The notes below the pieces were generated by a model. That model had not been told where the DNA came from. It saw nothing but the letters and a program-made list of their open reading frames with translations, and did no database searches. A stretch of DNA of 64,000 nt from JAXLRU01 sp046330935 (lineage in GTDB: Bacteria > Actinomycetota > Actinomycetes > Actinomycetales > Kineosporiaceae): assembly GCA_046330935.1 (NCBI GenBank), contig JAXLRU010000002.1, positions 62,001 to 126,000 on the forward strand, given 5' to 3'. Made by a program: the position numbers and the translations under genes. Below are positions 8,421-17,824 of the stretch, piece after piece; within the stretch, counting starts at the first letter, position 1, and each line of letters starts with the position of its first letter.

Positions 8421-10399
8421 CGCACGAGGCTGAGCGGGGTGGTCGTCCCCGCGGTGAGGGTCACCGGGGTGCGGGTGCGGTCGCGGGGGGCGCGGTACCA
8501 CCACTGCCGGGCCGTCCCGCCGTCCGGTTCGGCGATCCGGACGAACGTGGGCGCGGCGGGCAGGCCGGCGAGCACGGCGACGGCGCCGTCCTGCGACAGC
8601 AGCGCCTCGCGCGTCACGACGGCTCGTGCCCCGAGCGGGGCGCCGGAGGCGGCGTAGGCCTGGACGACGAGCTCCGGCCGGTCGACGGGGACCCCCGCGA
8701 CCCGCAAGCTCAGGCGCACGGCCGCCGCGGGCGACACGACGACGTCCTGCGTCACCTCGGGCCCCGCGGGCAGCGGGACGGCGAGCGCGGGATCGGCGGC
8801 ACCCGCGCCGAACGCCGTCGCCCAGTGCCCGGCCGGGTCCTCGACCTCGACGACGCCGCCCGCCGCGGCGGGGACGGTCAGCCGGTAGGCACCGTCGGCG
8901 TCGGTCACGGTCGAGACCGTCCACCGCGGGGAGCCCACCTTGGCCCGCAGCCCCACCTGCAGCTTGGCGAGAGCGCGCCCGGAGGCGTCGCGCACGTGAC
9001 CCGAGACGGTCGTGACGCCGCGCAGCGTCGTGACGGGCGCGGTCACGCGCCGGCCGGGGGTCACCGCCAGCTTGGCGGCCGCCGCGGCGGTCGGCACGCC
9101 CGGGACGTAGGCGTCGGCGACACCGGCACCCGCCGGGGCCTTGAGCAGCAGCGGCACCCGGCCGCGGGCGGCGATGTCGTCGTCGAGCTCCCCCGCCGAC
9201 CACCAGCCCGTGGCGTCGGAACAGCGCCGCAGATGGTGGGCGTCGTCGTCCGCCCCCGGGCCCCACCACGGGCAGGCCCCCGCGACGGGGCGGCCGTCGG
9301 CGCCGACGACCTTGCCCTGCAGCGCCGCCGTGCGGGCCAGGCCGAGGTCGAGGATCTCGTCGGTGCCGCGGCGGAAGCCGTCCTGGCGCGAGCGCACCTC
9401 GCCACGGCGGTGCCGGCCGCTCACGTCGATCGCCGACAGCACGGGCGGCTCACCCCGCAGCGCCGCCTCGATCGGCAGCACGAACCGGTAGCGGCCCTCG
9501 GCGTCGACCACCTGACCGTCCGCGGCGTACGGGCAGCCGGTGCCGTCCCACGGGCGCTGCGGCGCCTGCGTCGGCAGGGCGTGCGGGTACACGCACGCCC
9601 CCGCGACCGGCTTGTCGTCGACCGCGTCGTAGACCTGACCCGCCACGACGAACCGGTCGATCATGTCGTTCTCGACGATCAGCTCGTACTGCGCCCCGGG
9701 GCGCTTCAGCGGCGCCGGGACGGTGCGACGGAACACGTCCTCGCTGATCCCGGGGCGGTACTGGACGACGCCGCCGTCGACGTACCGGGGCCACCACTGG
9801 CCCGGGTACACCTTGACGAAGTCGGCCCCGTTGTCGCCGACCTCGGCCGAGTAGAGCACCTGCGGCGGGGCGTCCCCGTTGGGCGTCACGAGGTCGATCC
9901 GCACACCCTGCGTCGGCTTGGCGACTGTCCGCCACAGCCAGAACCACAGGGGGTCGGACTCGGCGGGGAACTCCACGGCCGCCTGCGCGGCGCCCGAGGC
10001 CGGGACGGCGACCGCCGCCGCGTGCTGGGTGTCGACGTCGCGGCGGAACCCCACCCACGTGTCGGGGTAGGCGGCGCTCTCGTAGGGGGTGGCCGCCACG
10101 CCGGTGCCGTGGGCCAGCACGTAGACCTGGGCGTGTCCGCTCAGCGGTGCGCGCGGGACGTCGACGACCGTCTGCCCGTCCGGGACGCACTCCCGCGTCA
10201 GGACGGTGCCGCCCGGGACGTCGTAGACGTCGAGGCACACGTCCGTCGGCGCCGTGGCCGGAGGCTGCGCGGAGACGGTCACCCGCAGCGCGATCGCGTC
10301 GTCGACGTCCGCCGCGTGGGCGGGCGCGACTCCCAGCGTCCCCGTCACCGCGAGCAGGGCGATCAGTCCCAGGCCGGCGCGGGATCGCAGGTCAGGCAT
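8411..10399 (-). CDS. Secreted multi-module carboxypeptidase-regulatory-like protein (array member 3, long form)
   Basis: 662 residues from ATG 10399 (MPDLRSRAGL), after GGGGAG. Signal peptide to about APAHAA. The N-terminal domain is ALRVTVSAQPP..PTDVC. Regulatory-like modules follow: VVAGQVYDAVDDKPVAGAC, ALQGKVVGADGRPVAGAC, VSGHVRDASGRALAKL. Cys pairs recur (DVC...REC, GACVYP...TGCPY, GACPWWG...RCSDATGWW). The end is RQWWYRAPRDRTRT...LVRAW. It is most like array member 5 (shared RYVxGxxVQYRPGxSE and TxxLYSA blocks), indicating a recent duplication. Its C-terminal codons are part of the 12-bp tandem repeat. Function unknown. Confidence 0.75.
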   Translation of the reverse strand: MPDLRSRAGLGLIALLAVTGTLGVAPAHAADVDDAIALRVTVSAQPPATAPTDVCLDVYDVPGGTVLTRECVPDGQTVVDVPRAPLSGHAQVYVLAHGTGVAATPYESAAYPDTWVGFRRDVDTQHAAAVAVPASGAAQAAVEFPAESDPLWFWLWRTVAKPTQGVRIDLVTPNGDAPPQVLYSAEVGDNGADFVKVYPGQWWPRYVDGGVVQYRPGISEDVFRRTVPAPLKRPGAQYELIVENDMIDRFVVAGQVYDAVDDKPVAGACVYPHALPTQAPQRPWDGTGCPYAADGQVVDAEGRYRFVLPIEAALRGEPPVLSAIDVSGRHRRGEVRSRQDGFRRGTDEILDLGLARTAALQGKVVGADGRPVAGACPWWGPGADDDAHHLRRCSDATGWWSAGELDDDIAARGRVPLLLKAPAGAGVADAYVPGVPTAAAAAKLAVTPGRRVTAPVTTLRGVTTVSGHVRDASGRALAKLQVGLRAKVGSPRWTVSTVTDADGAYRLTVPAAAGGVVEVEDPAGHWATAFGAGAADPALAVPLPAGPEVTQDVVVSPAAAVRLSLRVAGVPVDRPELVVQAYAASGAPLGARAVVTREALLSQDGAVAVLAGLPAAPTFVRIAEPDGGTARQWWYRAPRDRTRTPVTLTAGTTTPLSLVRAW

Positions 10400-10533
10400 G
10401 GCACTCCCCGAGGAACGAGTGGGACGGCGGTGTCCGGGGCCCGCGGGCGCACGGCGCTGCGCAATCTAGGCGCTGCGCGCCCGCGGGGTCACCCGTTCGG
10501 CGGAATTCGTCGGGTCCGCACGGTGAACGGTCG

Positions 10534-11949
10534 TCAGTCGAACGGTGCCGTCGCCACGGGGGCCGTCACCTGCCGGCCGGGGATCACCGCGACCTTCTTC
10601 GCCTTCTTGATGTCCGTGACCCCGGGGGAGAAGAACTCGGAGGTCCAGTACATGTTCCGGCCGAGCCCCACCGGGGTCTTCCGGCGCGCGACCACCTCCT
10701 GCGGGATCTCGCCCGCCAGGTACCAGCCGTCGTCGTTCGAGCAGTGCATCACGCTGGTGACGTCGCTGTAGTGGTCGACCGTCTGAAGGTCGGGGCACCA
10801 GCCCTTGGCCGGCTTGCCGGTCGAGTCCACCACCCGGCCGCGGATGGCCGCCGCGGGCTGCATCGTCATGGCGGCCGACACCGTGGTCCCAGGCGCAGGT
10901 ACCTGGCCGAAGGGGCCTCCCCCGCCCCAGAACGCCTTGGTGCGGACGTGCCTTCCGGAGGGATCGACGACGCTGACGGCGAAGTCGCCCGGGAAGCCGT
11001 TGCGCAACCGGATGCTGAACCGGCCCTGCGCCGAGGTCCGGGCACCCACGTCCGAGTAGGGACAGTCCGTGCCGTCCCAGTGGGTCCGGGTGTACCCGTT
11101 CCAGTCGTCGTCGTGGTCGATCAACGCGAACCCGTAGACGCACGCGTTCGCGACCGGCTTGCCGGTCACGGCGTCCTCCACGCGCCCGTTGACCACGAAG
11201 GAGTTCAGCTCGTACCACTCGAGGAAGGAGTACTTGGTGGCCACCGTCTCCCCCGGCCGCACGGAGATCTCCGGCCAGGTGTAGCCGTACGCGCTCGTGT
11301 AGCCGGACACCTGCTCGCCCGTCCCGTTGCTGTAGCGCATGACCCACGAGCCCGGGAACACCTTCATGCTGAACGATCCGCCGGGGGCAAGGGCCTGGAA
11401 GAACTTGGCGTCTCCCACGCCGGTGGCGGCCCAGGCAGCCCCCAGCTCGACCGGCGGCTTGCCCGGCCCCTGGAGGATCCGCCCGGTGATGTGGCCGGCT
11501 CGGGGCACCACGATCGCCGCCTCGACAGGGCCCCAGAGGTCCGAGATCCCCTGCCGGTACGTCTGGGGCGAGGATGCCCAGGCTCTGCCGTCCTGCCCGT
11601 ACCACGTGTCGGCCCACGGTTCGTCGACGGTGACGAGCCCGTACAGGACCGGGTTCTCCCCGAGCCAGGACGGGAGGTCGCTCCTGCGGATCGTCACCTC
11701 GCCGGTTCCGCCGCCGGCACACTGCCGGACCACCGGGCTGAACGTCCCCAGCCGCTCCACGTCGTCGATGCGGTGCAGCTCCAGACACACACCACTCGGC
11801 ACCGTGCCGTCGGTCGCCTTCACCGTGGCATGCACGAAGACATCGTCACCGGTCCCCTCCGCCGCGGCGGCACCCGCCGGGGCGACCAGCGCCATCGCGG
11901 TGGCGAGCACGCACAAGACCCGCGCCCCTCTGCTGCGTCGTGCGCCCAT
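10534..11949 (-). CDS. Secreted carboxypeptidase-regulatory-like protein (array member 4, short form)
   Basis: 471 residues from ATG 11949 (MGARRSRGAR), after GGGAGG. Signal peptide to about APAGAAAA. N-terminal domain VHATVKATDGTVPSGVC. Modules include HITGRILQGPG, VVNGRVEDAVTGKPVANAC and AIRGRVVDSTGKPAKGWC. Cys pairs are as in the family (NAC...TDCPY; GWCPD...HCSNDDGWY). It ends at KKVAVIPGRQVTAPVATAP, the same boundary as members 2 and 6. It starts 47 bp after array member 5 and is probably co-transcribed with it. Closest visible relative is array member 2. Confidence 0.72.
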   Translation of the reverse strand: MGARRSRGARVLCVLATAMALVAPAGAAAAEGTGDDVFVHATVKATDGTVPSGVCLELHRIDDVERLGTFSPVVRQCAGGGTGEVTIRRSDLPSWLGENPVLYGLVTVDEPWADTWYGQDGRAWASSPQTYRQGISDLWGPVEAAIVVPRAGHITGRILQGPGKPPVELGAAWAATGVGDAKFFQALAPGGSFSMKVFPGSWVMRYSNGTGEQVSGYTSAYGYTWPEISVRPGETVATKYSFLEWYELNSFVVNGRVEDAVTGKPVANACVYGFALIDHDDDWNGYTRTHWDGTDCPYSDVGARTSAQGRFSIRLRNGFPGDFAVSVVDPSGRHVRTKAFWGGGGPFGQVPAPGTTVSAAMTMQPAAAIRGRVVDSTGKPAKGWCPDLQTVDHYSDVTSVMHCSNDDGWYLAGEIPQEVVARRKTPVGLGRNMYWTSEFFSPGVTDIKKAKKVAVIPGRQVTAPVATAPFD

Positions 11950-11996
11950 GCGGGCCACCTCCCGTTGTCCGCCCGCGCCTCGCGCGGCGATGAGGC

Positions 11997-14021
11997 TCAC
12001 CATGACCGGGTGATGCTGATGTCCGTCGTCGCCGCCACGGAGGGCACGACCGCCGTCTTCGTCCTGTCCCTCGGGGCACGGTACCACCACTGTCGGGCGC
12101 GGGTGCCGTCGGGCTCCGCGATCCGCACGTAGGTGGGGGCCTCCGGCAGCCCGGTCAGGACGGCCGTGGCTCCCTGTTCCGACACGAGGTCCGCCCACGC
12201 GAGGGTGAGGCGGCCGCCCACGGGAGCGCCCGAGGCTGCGTAGGCCTGCACCACGAGCGACGTGCGCTCCACCGGCAGCCCGGCGATCCGGGCGGTCACC
12301 CGGACCGCGGCACCGGCGCGGACGACGACGTCCTGGGTGCGGCTCGCGCCGGCGACGACCGTGACGGGCGTCGCGGCCGCCGGGTCCGCGACGTCGCCGC
12401 CGAAGGTCGTGGCCCAGGTCCCCGCCGGGTCGCGGACCTCGAGGACGCCCGCGAGCGCCCCCGGCGCGGTGATCCGGTAGGCGCCGGCCGCGTCCGTCAC
12501 CGCCGAGGCGACCCACCGGTCCGAGGACGCCGCAGACCGCAGGCCCACCTGCACCTTGGCGACGGGACGGCCGGCGGCGTCCCGCACGTGCCCCTCGACC
12601 TGCCCGACGCCCCGCAGTCTCGTCACGGGTGCCGACACCCGGCGTCCCGGCACGAGCGCGAGCTTCGTCGCCTGGTTCGCCTTCTCGACCCCGGGCACGT
12701 ACACGTCGGGCTGCCCGGCCGACTGAGGAGCCTTGAGCAGCAACGCCACCTTGCCCTTGGCCGCCACCGCGTCGTCGATCTCCCCTGCCATCCACCAGCC
12801 GGTCGCGTCGGAGCAGACCCTCAGGTGCGAGGCCGTGTCGTCGGCCCCGGGGCCCCACCAGGGGCACACGCCCTGGACGGGTTTGCCGTCCGGCCCGAGC
12901 ACCCGTCCCTCGACGGCGGCCGCCGGGCGCAGCGGCACGTCGATCGTCTCGTCCCGCGCCCGCTCGAACCCGCTCTGCAGCGAGGGGACCTGGGAGCGCC
13001 GGTGCCGGCCGCTCGGGTCGATCACGGTGACGGACGGGTCCTCCTGCCGCAGCGCGGGCTCCAGGGGAAGGACGAGGCGGTAACGGCCCTTGGCATCGGT
13101 GACCGTGGCGTCCCCGTAGGGGCACCCCTTGCCGTTCCAGCCAGGGGCGGCGTCGGCGACCGGGGGCCGGGCGTACACGCACACCCCCGCCAGGGGCTTC
13201 TCGGTCACCGCGTCGTAGACCTGCCCGGACACCGGGTACCGGTCGAGCCACTGCGGGGCGACGAACATGTCGAACGTCGGTCCCGAGCCGACCAGCGCCG
13301 GCGGAGTGGTGCGCAGGAACGCCGCCTCGCTGAGGCCGGGCCGGTACTGGACGAACGACCCCTGGACGTAACGGACCCACCAGCGTCCGGGGTAGAGCTT
13401 GCCCACGTCGATGATGCCGTCGGAGCCGATGGTGGCGGAGTACAGCGTGGGCGGGACGGCGTCGCCCTCAGGCGTCACGATCTCGGCCCGCACCCCGGTG
13501 GTCGGCACGCCGTCGGGCTGCGGGTAGAGCCAGATCCACTGCCGCAGGGCGACGTTGGGGAACTGGATCCCGATGTCCGTGACGTCCCCGGGGTCGAGGG
13601 TGACGGGGCGGGCGTGCTGGACGTCGTCGTCGCGACTGAACCCGTACCAGGTGTCGGGGTACGCCGGGCCCGCGTACTCGTCGGGCGCGACTCCGGTGCC
13701 GTGGGCGACGACGTACACCTGGTCGTGCCCGGCCAGCGGCCCGCGCGGGACGTCGACGACGGCCGTCCCGTCAGGGACGCACTGGTGGGCCAGGACGGTC
13801 CCGCCGGGGGTGTCGACGACGTCGACGCAGACGTCCGTGGGCGCGGGGGCCGGAGCTTCGGCCGAGACGGCTACCCGCAGCGCCACGTCGGTGTCCGCGG
13901 CGGAGGCGGCCGTGGGCGACGAGGCCACGGCCGCGCCCGCCAGCGCGGCGACGAGCGAGAGGACCCACCGGCGCCGGCCGCCGTGGACGGCGGGGACGGG
14001 GCCCGGACCTGGACGGGACAT
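11997..14021 (-). CDS. Secreted multi-module carboxypeptidase-regulatory-like protein (array member 5, long form)
   Basis: 674 residues from ATG 14021 (MSRPGPGPVPAV), behind GAGGAG. The frame is open 150 bases further upstream without a good start. Signal peptide through AGAAVASSPTAASAA. The layout is that of array member 3: ALRVAVSAEAPAPAPTDVC, PVSGQVYDAVTEKPLAGVC, AVEGRVLGPDGKPVQGVC, VEGHVRDAAGRPVAKV, then RQWWYRAPRDRTKT and a terminal SW. Segments such as LRVCSDATGWWMAGEIDD are nearly identical to member 3. The leader carries GGAATC-TACGGG-GATTCC at 14150-14167. Confidence 0.75.
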   Translation of the reverse strand: MSRPGPGPVPAVHGGRRRWVLSLVAALAGAAVASSPTAASAADTDVALRVAVSAEAPAPAPTDVCVDVVDTPGGTVLAHQCVPDGTAVVDVPRGPLAGHDQVYVVAHGTGVAPDEYAGPAYPDTWYGFSRDDDVQHARPVTLDPGDVTDIGIQFPNVALRQWIWLYPQPDGVPTTGVRAEIVTPEGDAVPPTLYSATIGSDGIIDVGKLYPGRWWVRYVQGSFVQYRPGLSEAAFLRTTPPALVGSGPTFDMFVAPQWLDRYPVSGQVYDAVTEKPLAGVCVYARPPVADAAPGWNGKGCPYGDATVTDAKGRYRLVLPLEPALRQEDPSVTVIDPSGRHRRSQVPSLQSGFERARDETIDVPLRPAAAVEGRVLGPDGKPVQGVCPWWGPGADDTASHLRVCSDATGWWMAGEIDDAVAAKGKVALLLKAPQSAGQPDVYVPGVEKANQATKLALVPGRRVSAPVTRLRGVGQVEGHVRDAAGRPVAKVQVGLRSAASSDRWVASAVTDAAGAYRITAPGALAGVLEVRDPAGTWATTFGGDVADPAAATPVTVVAGASRTQDVVVRAGAAVRVTARIAGLPVERTSLVVQAYAASGAPVGGRLTLAWADLVSEQGATAVLTGLPEAPTYVRIAEPDGTRARQWWYRAPRDRTKTAVVPSVAATTDISITRSW

Positions 14022-14243
14022 GGCTCTCCTCGAAGCGGTGGGTCGCGTGGACACCGAGGCGGGGTTGGCGCGAGGCCTGCGGGACGCAGTCGGGCGCCCG
14101 TGATTCCCCGTTCTCCCCCGGCCGGCGGATACCGCCGTCCTTCTGTTCCGGAATCTACGGGGATTCCGCATTCGTCCGCGGCGCTTTCCCGAAAGTCGCG
14201 GAACGTCGCTTCCCCCGCCCGATCCCGCGACGTGCGGGGGCGC

Positions 14244-15608
14244 TCAGGAGCCGGCACTCCGGACGGACGTGAGGGTCGTCGTCGGCACCGTCGGTGCCTT
14301 GCCCGGCTTCAGGCTGATCTTCGCGCCCTTCTGCGGCGTGGCGACGCCGGGCGCGTACAGGCTCCGCCAGCCGTCCCACGGCTGGTCGCCGAGGACCCAC
14401 AGCTTCACCGCGAACCGCTTGGCCGCGAGCTCCGCCGGCAGCTCACCCGCCAGGTACCAGCCGTCGGCACCCGAGCAGCGCCGCAGCTGGGTCACCAGCA
14501 GGTCGAGGTCCACCGCCAGAGGACACACGCCCGCGACCGGCGCACCGGTCGCATCCACCACCCGACCCTTGAGCGCGTAGGCCGGGTCGAGCACGAAGTC
14601 GTGCGTGACGCTCATGCCGGGCCGGACCTCGAGGCCCCACGTCGTGACCCGGCGCGTGTGCGTGCCCGTGGGATCGATGACCGACAGGATCGCGGGGTAG
14701 CGGCCTTCGACCGGGCTCTCGTAGGCGGGCTGCAGCAGCGCGCGGAAGCGGCCGTGGGCGTCGCTGCGCGCCACCGGCGCCGAGTACGGACATCCGCTCG
14801 CGGCGTCCCAGTCGCCCAACCGCTCCTCGTCGGAGTAGGAGGGAAGGCCCCGGGCGTACAGGCACGCGCCGGCGATCGGCTTCCCGGAGGCGGCGTCCCG
14901 CACCTGACCGGACACGACCACCTTGCCGGCCTCCGCATCGGGCACGAACCGGTAGTCGCCCAGATCGACGGTGCCGTCGCTCGTCGCGCGCACCTGCCCG
15001 GCCCACTGCCGCCTGCCGTCGCGCTCGTAGAACACGCGGACCAGCCCCGGGTACACCGGCAGCGACCACCGCCCCTGGGTGATCTCGGTCTCGCCGAGGC
15101 GCGGGCCGTCGTCGCTCGCGACGATCACGCGCCCCGACGTCGCCGGCGACCCGTCGTCGTCCAGCAGGCGCCCGGTGACCGTGGCTGCCCGCGCCAGCAC
15201 CACGTCGAGCGCCTGGGTGCCGGTGACGGCCGTCGGCGTCGCGAACGCGACGTCGGACCAGTCGTAGGACCCGTACCAGGAGGGGGCGTAAGGCGCCCCG
15301 GCCGTGACCCTGACCACGTACGTGGCGTCCGGCTCGTCGAGGGGCAGCTGGGCGGACCGGGGGACGACGATGCGCGTGGTGCCGTCGGGCACGCAGGTCA
15401 CCGCCAGCGGGTCCCCGGCGTCGGCGCGGGCGAACACCTCGGCGCACACCCCCGTCGGGCTGCCGCCGTCGACGGTCGAGACGTCGATGGTGAACGCCGG
15501 GTCGGCGTCGTCGGCGACTGCGGGAACGGCAGTCGCGCCCAGCAACGCGGCGGCCGAGACCACCACCCGCGCGATCCTTGCACGACGGCGTGACGGACGA
15601 ATGGCCAT
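14244..15608 (-). CDS. Secreted carboxypeptidase-regulatory-like protein (array member 6, short form)
   Basis: 454 residues from ATG 15608 (MAIRPSRRRARIA), after GGGGA. Signal peptide to about AVPAVA. N-terminal domain FTIDVSTVDGGSPTGVC...VTC. Modules TVTGRLLDDDGSPATSG, VVSGQVRDAASGKPIAGAC and ALKGRVVDATGAPVAGVC. Cys pairs include GACLYA...SGCPY and GVCPL...RCSGADGWY. It ends after AKISLKPGKAPTVPTTTL plus a few residues, the same truncation boundary as members 2 and 4. Its N-terminal half is most like array member 7, so this pair probably arose by duplication and loss of the 3' modules. Confidence 0.72.
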   Translation of the reverse strand: MAIRPSRRRARIARVVVSAAALLGATAVPAVADDADPAFTIDVSTVDGGSPTGVCAEVFARADAGDPLAVTCVPDGTTRIVVPRSAQLPLDEPDATYVVRVTAGAPYAPSWYGSYDWSDVAFATPTAVTGTQALDVVLARAATVTGRLLDDDGSPATSGRVIVASDDGPRLGETEITQGRWSLPVYPGLVRVFYERDGRRQWAGQVRATSDGTVDLGDYRFVPDAEAGKVVVSGQVRDAASGKPIAGACLYARGLPSYSDEERLGDWDAASGCPYSAPVARSDAHGRFRALLQPAYESPVEGRYPAILSVIDPTGTHTRRVTTWGLEVRPGMSVTHDFVLDPAYALKGRVVDATGAPVAGVCPLAVDLDLLVTQLRRCSGADGWYLAGELPAELAAKRFAVKLWVLGDQPWDGWRSLYAPGVATPQKGAKISLKPGKAPTVPTTTLTSVRSAGS

Positions 15609-15660
15609 GGCGAATCCCCGTTCTTCCCCCCGCCGAGCCCGTGCGCGGCGTTTCCTTCGC

Positions 15661-15696
15661 AAGCTACTCCGCCGAGGCGCCGATGCGCCGGGATTC
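15661..15696 (-). promoter_or_regulatory. Putative promoter of array member 6 with shared upstream box
   Basis: On the reverse strand GAATCCCGGCG (15696-15686) is followed, 26 nt after GAAT, by TAGCTT as a -10 hexamer (15666-15661). Array member 7 has the identical 11-mer at the identical distance from TACATT. This suggests a common regulator or sigma factor. Confidence 0.45.
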
Positions 15697-15744
15697 CGCC
15701 GCATTGTCGGGACCGGGCAGCGCAACTCCGTCTCCCCGACCGGA

Positions 15745-15775
15745 GAGGGGCCGGACGCACGGCGTCCGGCCCCTC
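15745..15775 (-). terminator. Terminator between array members 7 and 6
   Basis: GAGGGGCCGGACGC-ACG-GCGTCCGGCCCCTC is a perfect 14-bp stem with a 3-nt loop, 21 bp after the stop of array member 7. It indicates that member 6 is transcribed from its own promoter. Confidence 0.75.
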
Positions 15776-15795
15776 CTCACCTCACTGCCGCAGGC

Positions 15796-17772
15796 TCACC
15801 ACGTGCCCTCGACCATGACGTTCTTGCTCTCCCCGTCGCCCAGCACGAGCCGGGCGTGACCGGCGGACCCGGCGACGGTGTACCAGAAGGACCGCGTCGT
15901 CCTCGTGGCCCGGTCGTAGATGCCCACCCGCACCGTCACCGTGCCCGGGACGAGGTCGCGGAAGGTGACCCCCGCCGCCTCTCCCTCGCGCAGCCGTGCC
16001 ACGTCCAGGGCGGTACGTCGCACCTCGGCGCCCGTCGGCGCGTACAGGGTGACGTCGGCCGCCGTCGCGGTGGCGGGCACGCCCGCCACCTTCGCATAGG
16101 CGAACAGCGTCGCCGTCCGGGTCAACGTGACGTCGCGGACCGTCGTCCCGCCCGCGGTCAGGGGGACGGGCTGGGCGCCCGCCTCGGTGCTCGAGGGGCC
16201 GCTCCACTGGGGGAGGAACCGCCCCTGGGGGTCGTCGAAGCGCAGGAAGACCGGCCCGGGCACGCGCACGTCGTAGAAGCCGTACTGCCCGTTCTCATCC
16301 GTGAGCAGCAGCGGGTAGCTCGGGCCGCCGCCCGCCCTCTCCGTGCTGAGGGTCACCGTGACCCCCGACACGGGGCGCCCCTGCGCATCGGTGACCCGCC
16401 CCCGCAGGGTGGTGCCGCGCAGGGTGGTCAGCGGCGCGGTGGGAGTCCTGCCGAGCTTCAGCGCCACGCTCGCCGCCCCCTTGGTCGTGGGGACGCCGGG
16501 TGCGTAGACGGTCGAGAAGCCGACGACCGGACCGTTCGGCCTGGGGGACAGCGGGACGCTGATCCGCTTGCCCGCCAGCTCCGACGGGAGCTCACCGGCG
16601 GCGTACCAGCCGGCGGCGTCGGAGCACCGGCGCAGCTGGACGACCAGTTCCTGAAGGTCCACCGGCAAGGGGCAGACCCCGGCGACCGGGGCACCGGAGG
16701 TGTCGACCACGCGCCCCTTGAACGCGTACGCGGGCTCCATCGCGACGTCGTAGGTGATCTCGGCGCCCGCCGCCGTCCCCATCCCGTACCAGGTGTACGT
16801 CCGCGTGTGGCTGCCCGACGGATCGATGAACGAGAGGTAGCTGAGCGCCTCGCCCTGCATGTAGTTCCAACTCGCCGCCCCGATGACGGCCTTGAACCGC
16901 CCCTTGGCGTCCGTGCGGGTCACGGGCGCGAAGTAGGGGCAGCCGCTGGCCGCGTCCCAGTTCCCCAGCTGCTCCTCCAGCCCGTGCAAGGGCAGGGAGC
17001 GGTTGTACACGCACACCCCGGCCACCGGCTTGCCCGTCGACCGGTCACGCACCTGACCCTGCACGGTGACGGGCCGCGGGGCGTTGCCGAAGCGATCGAA
17101 GCGGTACTCGCCGACGTCGACGGTCCGGCCCGCGACGGCCGTCACCGCGCGTTCGGTGATCGCGTCCTCGTCGTCGCGGTACCCCAGGGCGATCCGCGTG
17201 GGGAAGACCCGCATCGTCCAGGTGCCGTCGGCGGCCACCTCGGCGTCGGACACCAGGTCGCCCGCGGCGTCGAAGGCGAGGGGAGTGACGTTCTCGACGG
17301 GGTCGCCGTCGCGGTTCACGAGCTTTCCCGTGAGGACGCCCGCCACCGGCAGCGTCACCCCCAGCGTCTGGCCGTCGGCCGTGAGGGCAGTGGCGGCCGA
17401 GACCCCGGTGGCGACCGAGGAGCCGAACCAGGTCGGCGCGTACCGCTGCTGCGGCCGCACCTGCACGACGAACGTGGGGCGGGAGCCGTCGTACCGCGTC
17501 GTCGGCAGGCCTGCGGCCGGGACGACCAGCGGCGCGCTCGTGTCGTCGGAGCAGACCGTCGCCTCGGTCCTCTCGCCGAGGTGCGTGGACTCCCGCACGT
17601 CCACGCAGACGCGCCCGGCGTCGCCTGCGTCGATCGTGGAGACGTCGATGCGGAACGCGACCTCGGGCTCGCCCTCGGCGAGCGCCGCGCTCGGGGTGCC
17701 GAGCACGACCGCACCGACTGCGACGGCGGCGGCCGCGATCCGGGCACGGCGGCGTGACGGACCAGGAGTCAT
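15796..17772 (-). CDS. Secreted multi-module carboxypeptidase-regulatory-like protein (array member 7, long form)
   Basis: 658 residues from ATG 17772 (MTPGPSRRRARIAA), with GAGG upstream. Signal peptide to about PSAALA. N-terminal domain FRIDVSTIDAGDAGRVC...TVC. Modules GVLTGKLVNRDGDPV, TVQGQVRDRSTGKPVAGVC, AFKGRVVDTSGAPVAGVC, TLRGRVTDAQGRPVSGV and a final domain LFAYAKVAGVPATATA. Paired Cys as in the family (VCVYN...SGCPY; VCPLP...RCSDAAGWY). The C-terminus has TTRSFWYTVAGS and ends EGTW. The terminator at 15745-15775 follows. Role unknown, probably extracellular. Confidence 0.75.
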   Translation of the reverse strand: MTPGPSRRRARIAAAAVAVGAVVLGTPSAALAEGEPEVAFRIDVSTIDAGDAGRVCVDVRESTHLGERTEATVCSDDTSAPLVVPAAGLPTTRYDGSRPTFVVQVRPQQRYAPTWFGSSVATGVSAATALTADGQTLGVTLPVAGVLTGKLVNRDGDPVENVTPLAFDAAGDLVSDAEVAADGTWTMRVFPTRIALGYRDDEDAITERAVTAVAGRTVDVGEYRFDRFGNAPRPVTVQGQVRDRSTGKPVAGVCVYNRSLPLHGLEEQLGNWDAASGCPYFAPVTRTDAKGRFKAVIGAASWNYMQGEALSYLSFIDPSGSHTRTYTWYGMGTAAGAEITYDVAMEPAYAFKGRVVDTSGAPVAGVCPLPVDLQELVVQLRRCSDAAGWYAAGELPSELAGKRISVPLSPRPNGPVVGFSTVYAPGVPTTKGAASVALKLGRTPTAPLTTLRGTTLRGRVTDAQGRPVSGVTVTLSTERAGGGPSYPLLLTDENGQYGFYDVRVPGPVFLRFDDPQGRFLPQWSGPSSTEAGAQPVPLTAGGTTVRDVTLTRTATLFAYAKVAGVPATATAADVTLYAPTGAEVRRTALDVARLREGEAAGVTFRDLVPGTVTVRVGIYDRATRTTRSFWYTVAGSAGHARLVLGDGESKNVMVEGTW

Positions 17773-17824
17773 GATCGACCTCGTTCTCCCCTCGGCTGCG
17801 CCGGTGCGCGCCGCTCGGCTCGGC

